Made by a program: the position numbers and the translations under genes
Assembly: GCA_018398805.1 (NCBI GenBank)
Contig: JAGFBZ010000683.1
Location: 310,001 to 374,000 of the forward strand
DNA length: 64,000 bases
Reading direction: 5' to 3'
Source: Hirundichthys speculiger
Taxonomy: Eukaryota > Chordata > Actinopteri > Beloniformes > Exocoetidae
Shown here: piece after piece, positions 57,346 to 64,000 of the stretch
Position numbering within the stretch: position 1 is the stretch's first letter
How the letters are laid out: each line of letters starts with the position of its first letter
The notes under the pieces: model-generated
What the model was told of the DNA's origin: nothing
The model's database searches: none
Seen by the model: only the letters and a program-made list of their open reading frames with translations

Positions 57346-58812
57346 GCTATTGATCGTGAGTTCAGATTTCTGGGGAGAGAGCAGCTTTTTTTTTTTTGAA
57401 GGGGGGGAGGGGGGGGGTTACTTCACGTGGATGAATCTATTATAAATGACTTTATACTTGAACCACTTTCTTGTACTTGGAAGTGAAAAACAAAGCGTGA
57501 ATAACTGAAATATTGCTATACATGCTATGAATGAAGCAGCGCTCCGTATTGATCGTTAGCTCCGGGTTTCTGGGCAGAGAGGAGGATGTTTTGGGGGCCG
57601 AAGTAACTCTGAGTGGAGAGACGAGCTCACATTTGGAAACTTTTCTTCTTTTCCGAGTTGACTGGAAGTGACAGGAGGAGGTTTGATTTCCTAAATTGTG
57701 TCACAGCTGAGAGAGAAACCCCGGAGGCCTCGCCGATGCTGCTGCAGACATCGTTGTCTAATAAACCCTTTGAAGGGGCTCACCTTCCCCCCCCCCCCAG
57801 TGATGACCACACAGGTGTGGGCTCATCAGTGTAACGGTGGTGATCCGTAGTGTCTTTCTTCTCATCTCATCAGTGAAGGAGCCATCACATCTGTGACTGT
57901 TTGCTCGTGATTATCCGGGGATCCGTTAGCATTATCCGTTAGCCTTATGCTAAACGAAAGTCTAACTTTGTTCACTTGTTTCTCTCTTTCTCTCAAGGAA
58001 GCCTTACTTTTACAAGTCAGTTCGTAACTCGTGACCTATTTCAGCTAAGCCTCTTCTTCTTCTCTTTTTTTTTTAAGGGATCAGACAAGCCAGAAGTGTT
58101 CTCGATAATCTCTCGCCTAAAACAGAAAACTCAATCAAATTTTCAGCTCTGAGAAGTCTCGCAACGAAAAAAAAAAAAACTGCAGAGTTCATTCTGACAT
58201 CTCGACATGTGAAAAATGTTAATTTATCACCTGGGTTTGCTTCCTCGATAGAGAAGGAAGCAGGAGAGGAGGTGAGGATGCTGCTGTGATGGTCTGCAGC
58301 GGTTGGGCTGCAGCTCGTTCAGACTCGGACTGTAAAATGTGCGTTAGACGGTTGCACCACCAGCTCTGCAAAAATATGTGTTGGTTATCAAAATGGGTCA
58401 TTTAAAACAAATATATATATATATAAACATGCAACTAACAGCTGGTTTGAATCAGTTTGTAGGAAAATAAAGGTTCTGAAAGTTCTTCCTTTCTCCTCAC
58501 AGAAGCTACGTCACTGATGACATTTCATTTAATTTTATCAGAGAAAATGAAATAAGAATAATGACGAGAATAGTGATTCAACAGACGTGATGTCTCAGTG
58601 ACAGCGGGGTCGTCTCCTGCACCTCCATGACTCCCAACACACCTGAAGCAGGTGTAGAAGACGACCGAATGGATGAGATTAAAAAAGTGTGTCCTGGCTA
58701 AAGCAGCCGAGCAGCTCGGGGCAACGACGGTTACGACGGTGCAGACACAGAATACAAAAACATTAAACCCAAAGATGATGAAGACAGGCTGAGATATCTG
58801 AAGTCACATGAA

Positions 58813-58840
58813 CCCCCCCCCCCCCCCCCCCCCCCCCCCC
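58813..58840. repeat. Poly-C tract, 28 bases
   Basis: Uninterrupted C run. Confidence 0.9.
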
Positions 58841-59058
58841 ATTCAGCACGAGCCTTAGATGTGGATAAAAGTCATTATGGAACGGCTGGTCGTAACTTCT
58901 CGTACTTTCTCAGAGCGGTTTAGATTTGCGGAAGATCAAGAGTAGCTTTGTAACTGAAAATACGTCGACGACTGAGTCATTAAACCGTTAAACCACGCCG
59001 GCGTCTGAAGGTTTGCGAGGAAGGTCTAGGCACTCTGCGTGGCAGAAGCAATTTAAAC

Positions 59059-59789
59059 TGGGGCTAGGCAAGTTAACGCATTATTATCGCAATAACGCAT
59101 TACTTTATTAACGCCGACATTTATTTTATCGCGCGTTAACGCATGTTGCTCACATGCTTTTGTTTTGAAAAGGTCTGTTACTGTTAGTAGTCTGTTATTA
59201 AAAAAATCTGTTATTAATTTTTATTTTAAATTTTTGATTGACAATTGAAAATAGGAAAGAATGATTGATACACGGATTGGTAAACTTACTGAACTTTAAC
59301 ATGGACATTTTCATTTTAAAGTTCTCCCAGACGGAGGATTAAACAGAAACAAGGTTATTTGTAACAACTGACAAGTTGAACTCCCCGTTAAAAGTTTTTT
59401 GCTGTTACCTCAGAAATTACCTGTTTTAATGTTCTGATTGTGCTGAGACACAATCATTTTGTTGGTAGACTTTTTTTTTATTTTTCATAAAAACAGGATA
59501 ACATTAATGCCCTGGCAGTGGCAATAAGCTTTATTTTATTTGACATTTTTTAAAATGAGATTTACACTAAATATGTGTTACTGACAAGTGCTGATGTTAA
59601 AAGTGTTTGAACAACAAATGTTATGACACTTTAGTTCATATGGCAGCAGAACATTTAAATAAAAGTAACCTTCACACTACTATTGAATTCATTATTTGAT
59701 TTTGCGCATACAATGTGATTAATCGTGATTAATCAGGGAAATCATGCGATTAATCGCGATTAAAAATTTTAATCGTTGCACCAGCCCTA
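59059..59789. mobile_element. Non-autonomous hAT element, family GGGCTAGGCAAG (copy 2)
   Basis: 731 bp with ends TGGGGCTAGGCAA and TTGCACCAGCCCTA, flanked by ATTTAAAC (59051-59058) and ATGTAAAC (59790-59797), 7 of 8. It matches 7868-8728 at both ends (TTATCGCGCGTTAACGCATG; ATTAATCAGGGAAATCATGC) and in the CTCCCAGACGGAGGATT block, but lacks part of the middle and has private sequence at about 59395-59690. Confidence 0.9.
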
Positions 59790-60229
59790 ATGTAAACACG
59801 AGTGCGCGCAATGTAAATGTAATCGCGATAATGGAGCAAAGTCACGCAAGTGGGAGTTAAAAGTCACCTCATTAGAGGAAAGACAAGACGGAAACTGAGC
59901 TTAGAACGTTCCTAGCTCCTCCCACTGCCGCCAAAAAAACTATTGGACTAAACGTCTCGTCGCGCCACGAGATGCCGAAGACGGTGAAAAATTTCAAGGA
60001 TGCCGCTTTCACCTTGTTTAAAAATCGTTTCTGACGGGGTGGGGGGGGAACAAAAAAAGCAACTAGTGAGCCATTAGCCGTACGTACCTGGCGTCCACCG
60101 TGATTGAGTGCGCCCGTTAGCGGCCGGCGTTTAGCCGCGAGAGGAAGCCGCGACTCGTCTCCATCGGAGCTGCAGGTGGCGAGCATTACCTGCGGTCCCT
60201 CCGGAGGCCTGTCAGCCGTGCATCAGTCT

Positions 60230-60720
60230 GGGGAACTCGCAAACTCCCCTCATTAGAATATTTATTCACCAAGCAGATGTTCTTATCCGGGGCAATTACC
60301 TTTGGCTTACATTTCCCTGTTGCCCACTGATATAGATGAATGTGTATACAAAGACGTCCCGGGTTATGCATGGGGCCCCTGGGTGCCACCCACCTTTCCC
60401 CCCTTCCACATGTGCACGGCGGGCTAGTCAGCCGCCGTCTGCTCCTCCGCAGCCTAAAACAGCCAGCCTCAGCTCCTCTGCGGTAATTGGAGGAAGTGGA
60501 GGCGACATCTCCTGCGATGGCCGCGCAGTGATGGAGAGATGGCCTGTATATCATTCTCTCCACCCGGCTGTTCCTTTGAATTAGAGGCAGGGAGAAAAAG
60601 GGAAGAGGCATGCAGTGGAGAAACCAAGCATGCTTCTGTCCTCCCCTCAGCGTGATGAATAATTTAGCAATGCAGGGCCCTCGCTGTCGAGTGGAGATGG
60701 TGGTAATGGGGAGACTGGAT
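60230..60720. promoter_or_regulatory. Candidate non-coding regulatory element
   Basis: Repeat-free and GC-balanced, with CCTCATTAGAATATTTATTC, GGGGCAATTACC and GCGGTAATTGGAGG. Looks like conserved non-coding DNA. Weak inference. Confidence 0.28.
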
Positions 60721-61578
60721 ATATGTGGCATGGCGAGGAGCGATGCTTTACGTTAGACTTCCCCGACCGATGCACTCGAGTGCGCCGCGGGCTGCTGGCG
60801 TGGCGTGGCTCGCCTGCATTAATGCTTTGTTTTTATTTATCGGGACGGGAGCGGGCTCGAGCGCGGCCGTTATCGGCCGGCGGAGGCAGACGTTCAGTCG
60901 GGGAGTCTGTGATTAGGTCATCTGCGGCGCGGATCAGAGTCGTCTGCATCGAGGAGGTCGAAGAATCCCCGCGTGGTTTTTTTGTTCTCACGCTGCAAAC
61001 ATGTGCTGAGGCAGAAAAACGCCTCGCAGAGGCTTCGCAGCCTCCCCCGGCGGAGGATGTTGGAATTCATGACGGATGGCGTGAGGAGGCAGAGCTGATC
61101 AGGCATTCTGGACGGCGGGCCGGCGAGTCCGGGCCCCGCCGGGTTTCATATTGCAAGATGAAGTGCTTGCGATCGTTTGTTAATGTATTAATTGATCTGT
61201 GTCCTCAGACGGGCGAATCAGGAGTGGTGTCACGTAGACTCTTTAGTAGTCCCCGAGACGCCTTCATTAGCTGCTGCTGGCCCGGCTCTCCACCCCCATT
61301 ACAGGACGGCGCCGCCGCACACTCTACCTGACCGCCGTAATAACTTCAGACGTTTCTATCTCCTGGCAAGACCTCCGACGGCCCCGAACAGTTTGGGGGC
61401 TCAACATCAAACGTGAGAAGCTCCTTTGAAAGGCGCTGCAGGTGATTGGCTCCGGGGCGTCACGTGGCCGTTGTTTTGTCTGCCTTTCTCACAAGTTTTC
61501 TTGAGTTAGCGGCTGTTGCAATCAGTCATTAACTTCCAGTTTAATGTTTTATAATCTGGAAGGAAGGCACGCACGCGC

Positions 61579-61616
61579 TTTTGTAGCAGAGCTGACGTAA
61601 CAGCTCTGCTACAAAA
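61579..61616. repeat. Perfect 16-bp hairpin with a CRE-like loop
   Basis: TTTTGTAGCAGAGCTG (61579-61594) is followed by the six-base ACGTAA and the exact inverse CAGCTCTGCTACAAAA (61601-61616). The centre reads CTGACGTAACAG, a CREB/ATF-type half-site. A GC pair extends the stem beyond one bulged base. The stem is too short for a standard animal pre-microRNA. Confidence 0.85.
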
Positions 61617-61849
61617 AGCCGAGCCGAGGAAGCAGCCGAGTCAGTGCATCCAGGAAACCTGTTATCTCTTTAACCGCTAACACCGATGAAATTCTTGCAA
61701 CTTCATTGAGTTGTGAAATTGTATATTTTTCAAGTGCGATGCTGACTCCATAGAAAATCAATTCATGCAGAAAAATGAGGGTAGTAGTTTTATTTCCATT
61801 CATTTTTTTTTTATTTTTTAGGAACGGAGGCCCCACCCTTTGTTCTCTC

Positions 61850-62040
61850 CGGGATCATTTGCAATCAGCGGCTTTAGAAATAATTCCGCCAGCTTTTTGG
61901 TCTCTTCCCCTTGGGGCTAATGGGTCTAGAGCCCGGCTAATTGTGATTAGGGCTCTGACAGCAGGTTTTACTTGCAGGATTTTCACACCGCGGTCCTCTT
62001 TGATATTAGCCGCACAGCTGATGAAGAGATTAGATACAGG
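61850..62040. promoter_or_regulatory. Candidate non-coding regulatory element
   Basis: Repeat-free block with CGGCTAATTGTGATTAGGG, a closely spaced pair of homeodomain-type cores (TAATT, ATTAG), and AGATTAGATAC at its end. The dense homeodomain motifs and unique sequence are the reasons for the call; conservation could not be tested. Confidence 0.33.
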
Positions 62041-62214
62041 GGGGAGGGAGGGGGGGAGGGAAGGGAGCAAGGAGGTGGTAGGTGTTCTTAAACTACAGAA
62101 AGACACCTACACGGGGGAAATCACTGGTGAGTTTAGCAGAGGAAAATAAATCCGGCCGCAGTAAAAGCCCCGCGCTCGCTTATTGCACCTGCTATCATTA
62201 GCACTTTTGTACAC

Positions 62215-62465
62215 ATGGTCAGCCTCCCAGGGAAAAGTCATTATCCAGCTGTGCCGTTATTTTTCTGCTGTTTTCTCCTAGTGGAGTGTGACTTCAGGGC
62301 TATAGCCAGCGCACCATTTAATGCCTCCAACACAATAAAGGAGTCCAGCCTTAATGATGTGGGATTGGATGGCCATGCCTCAGGTTGTCCAGGGGCTTGT
62401 GAGCTGTTACTGCGAGCGGCCATTTTGCCTCGCCGCCGCCGAGGCTCCATGTCGATGCGACTGTG
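62215..62465. promoter_or_regulatory. Candidate non-coding regulatory element
   Basis: Repeat-free block including CCAGCTGTGCCG (E-box), CACCATTTAATGCC and CCTTAATGATGTGGG. Open frames on both strands cross it without domain similarity. Weak inference. Confidence 0.25.
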
Positions 62466-63695
62466 ACCAGGGGAGGTGAAAATTAAAAAAAAAGAAAAAC
62501 AGATTCCCTGATTAACTGCAGGCGTGCCGTTTGAAGGTCCGGGAGATGACGGAGGGCTGCACCGGTCCACGTGAAGCTACCGGAGGAATCGCGTGCAGCG
62601 CGTGATGTTTTAAACTAAAGCTAAGCAGACATTTTACATCTTAATGACTCAGAAATTTAAATATTAATATTACGGCTCCTCGAACAAAGGGATGAGCCGG
62701 GGAAACTGGAGCAAAAGTTCAAAGATGTTTGCCCCAAATTTTTCAAGTGTTGAACCTAAAAATAGGCAGCGCCGTTACGGTCGGACAACCAGCGAGTTTC
62801 AGGATGACGGCGCGCGTCGCTTAGCGTGGATGGAACAGAAAAACATTTTTCCTTGGCAATTTGGATGCCGTGGCCTAAAAATGTCCCCATTCAGCTGATC
62901 TGAGGGAAGAAAAGGCTTCTCTCAGCACTCAGTCACATTCAGAAGTTCCCCCCCGCTCTCGTCTTCCAGCTCAAAAAAAAAAAAAACGAACACGGGCATC
63001 TGTTTAAAGCCCAACATCAAATACCGGTAATTATATTTCACAGGTTTATTTATTTATTTGAGTCTTTGCGGTTGGCCTGTTGCGCTGTCAGCAGCTCCAG
63101 AAGTCTCTCTCGGCAGTCCTTCATCCTCTTGGCTGCGTTGCGGCGGGATGCGCGTGCATTGCTAACACGGCTGTGCCACAGATATGCCCCGAAGTGTCAA
63201 CTCTCACATACGGAAAATATTGGAGGAGAGGCCCCTGTGAGAATGGCAGCGGCACATCCACTGGCAGCCTGCCACGCATGATAAGAAAACCTCCTCTGCC
63301 CCCCCCCCACCACCTCTCTCTCTCTCTAAGCAACAAATGTAATTTGAGTGCTTTCCACTGTTTTAGACTCACTCCTTCAAACAGAATCTTCATGTTGTGG
63401 TGAATCCAGAAATGAAATGTCAGGCGGAGGGTTTTTGTCGTTTCTGGTTTCAGGCAGGTGCACCGGCTCCTCGAACGGGTCCTCGCTGGGGCACCAACGG
63501 TTGCTCGATGCCCAGCTGCGTTTCCATACCCCCCCACCGCCACCACCGCCACCTTCTACGCGCAAACATATACATTTGCACGTATTAGCATACGTTAGCG
63601 GGAGCTGAGTGAGGACAAATTAGATTCAGCACCAGGCACCCAATCCTTCATGAAACAAATAAAGTAAGTGTTGTTCCTCTTCGGAGGTAATTTGT

Positions 63696-63713
63696 GGGGG
63701 GGGGGGGGGGGGG
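63696..63713. repeat. Poly-G tract, 18 bases
   Basis: Uninterrupted G run. Confidence 0.9.
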
Positions 63714-64000
63714 TCCACGGGACAATGTTATACTCAGAGATCGATCTGCTGATTCCACCGTTTTACATGCAATGTCATTTTATCGCTAGAGCTCAAGATT
63801 TAACTGCATTTGCAGATTTTATTGGGGAATAAAATGTTCGGAAAAACACGGTTAACCTCTGAAATAAAAACAAACAGGAAAAAAAAAAGAGAAAAATCTG
63901 AATAATGCTTTGAAAACAATGATTACCTTTAAAGGACAACGTAAATGTATGAAAAAATGTATATATATATCTACATCTATATCGATAGGTGGAAAGATAA

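Larger units (their letters stand above)
56424..59058. other. Presumed first intron
   Basis: Follows the donor at 56424. Contains (GT)n tracts (56498-56526, 57297-57344), G/C runs (56796-56806, 57401-57416, 58813-58840), T-rich blocks and no exon I can recognise. Confidence 0.4.
59798..64000. other. Repeat-poor stretch, no gene recognised
   Basis: No transposon is recognised here. Long frames on both strands at 60186-60731 (minus, 181 codons) and 60723-61331 (plus, 202 codons) have no domain, signal peptide or splice context that I recognise. Simple repeats: GGGAGG-type run at 62040-62075, A runs at 62973-62986, G run at 63696-63713. Likely intron or regulatory DNA. Confidence 0.4.

Noticed and set aside
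60723..61331. 202-codon plus-strand frame with a 181-codon antisense neighbour
   Set aside because: High GC raises chance frame length; no signal peptide, domain or splice context seen. Kept only as non-coding or regulatory candidate.
61579..61616. Pre-microRNA hairpin
   Set aside because: A 16-bp stem with a 6-base loop is too short for a standard animal precursor and matches no microRNA seed that I know.

Overview
This window reads as a gene-poor stretch of a vertebrate, almost certainly teleost (ray-finned fish), nuclear genome. The evidence is the repeat mix: many short non-autonomous hAT elements with 8-bp target-site duplications, Tc1/mariner MITEs with TA sites, decayed Tc1 transposase, antisense fragments of an L2/Maui-type and a Tx1/L1-type LINE, a tRNA-derived SINE, and very long mono- and dinucleotide tracts. 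There is no prokaryotic-type gene layout, no rRNA, no CRISPR and no intact long reading frame. Almost all open frames of 60-200 codons are chance frames in low-complexity or repeat DNA.

Only two pieces look like exons of cellular genes, both on the plus strand. One is a 110-bp internal exon at 48956-49065 with clean splice sites and one open frame (36 whole codons). The other is a CpG-rich, GA-tract-bearing promoter and 5' UTR ending in a six-codon first coding exon at 56406-56423, with a strong donor. An in-frame stop 36 bases upstream fixes its start region. I could not name either gene. The layout (short exons, tens of kilobases of non-coding DNA, homeodomain-type motifs in repeat-free blocks) resembles a large intron or regulatory domain of a developmental or neural gene, but that is inference.

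Layout. 1-4.6 kb: non-coding, with the tail of one hAT-like element. 4.6-5.4 kb: a Tc1 transposase relic cut by a hAT insertion. 7.9-8.7 kb: a hAT-like element with a sister copy at 59.1-59.8 kb. 10.2-12.8 kb: nested DNA transposons and a MITE in a TA microsatellite. 14.3-15.1 kb: an 821-bp hAT-type element of a kind I do not recognise. 16.5-18.4 kb: a LINE fragment with its own target duplication, split by a 952-bp hAT-type element. 20.5 kb: another LINE relic. 23.0-30.1 kb: a dense transposon island with inverted copies, nesting, chimeras and a second Tc1 relic. 31.5-32.6 kb: a cluster of long G/C homopolymers. 33-36.5 kb: LINE pieces. 38.7-40.2 kb: a SINE and a 1.15-kb hAT element with a decayed BED zinc finger. 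41.4-42.1 kb: a TIR element built of tandem repeats. 44.7-46.8 kb: MITEs and a 27-bp minisatellite. 47.9-53.4 kb: two more DNA elements and the internal exon. 53.4-59 kb: promoter region. 59.8-64 kb: repeat-poor, candidate conserved non-coding DNA.

The clearest biological story is the layering of transposons. Target-site duplications let several insertions be read base by base and ordered in time. I did not find a convincing new gene system. The strongest leads are the two unassigned exons, the 14.3-kb transposon family, a near-perfect CRE-containing hairpin at 61.58 kb, and the cluster of G/C homopolymers.
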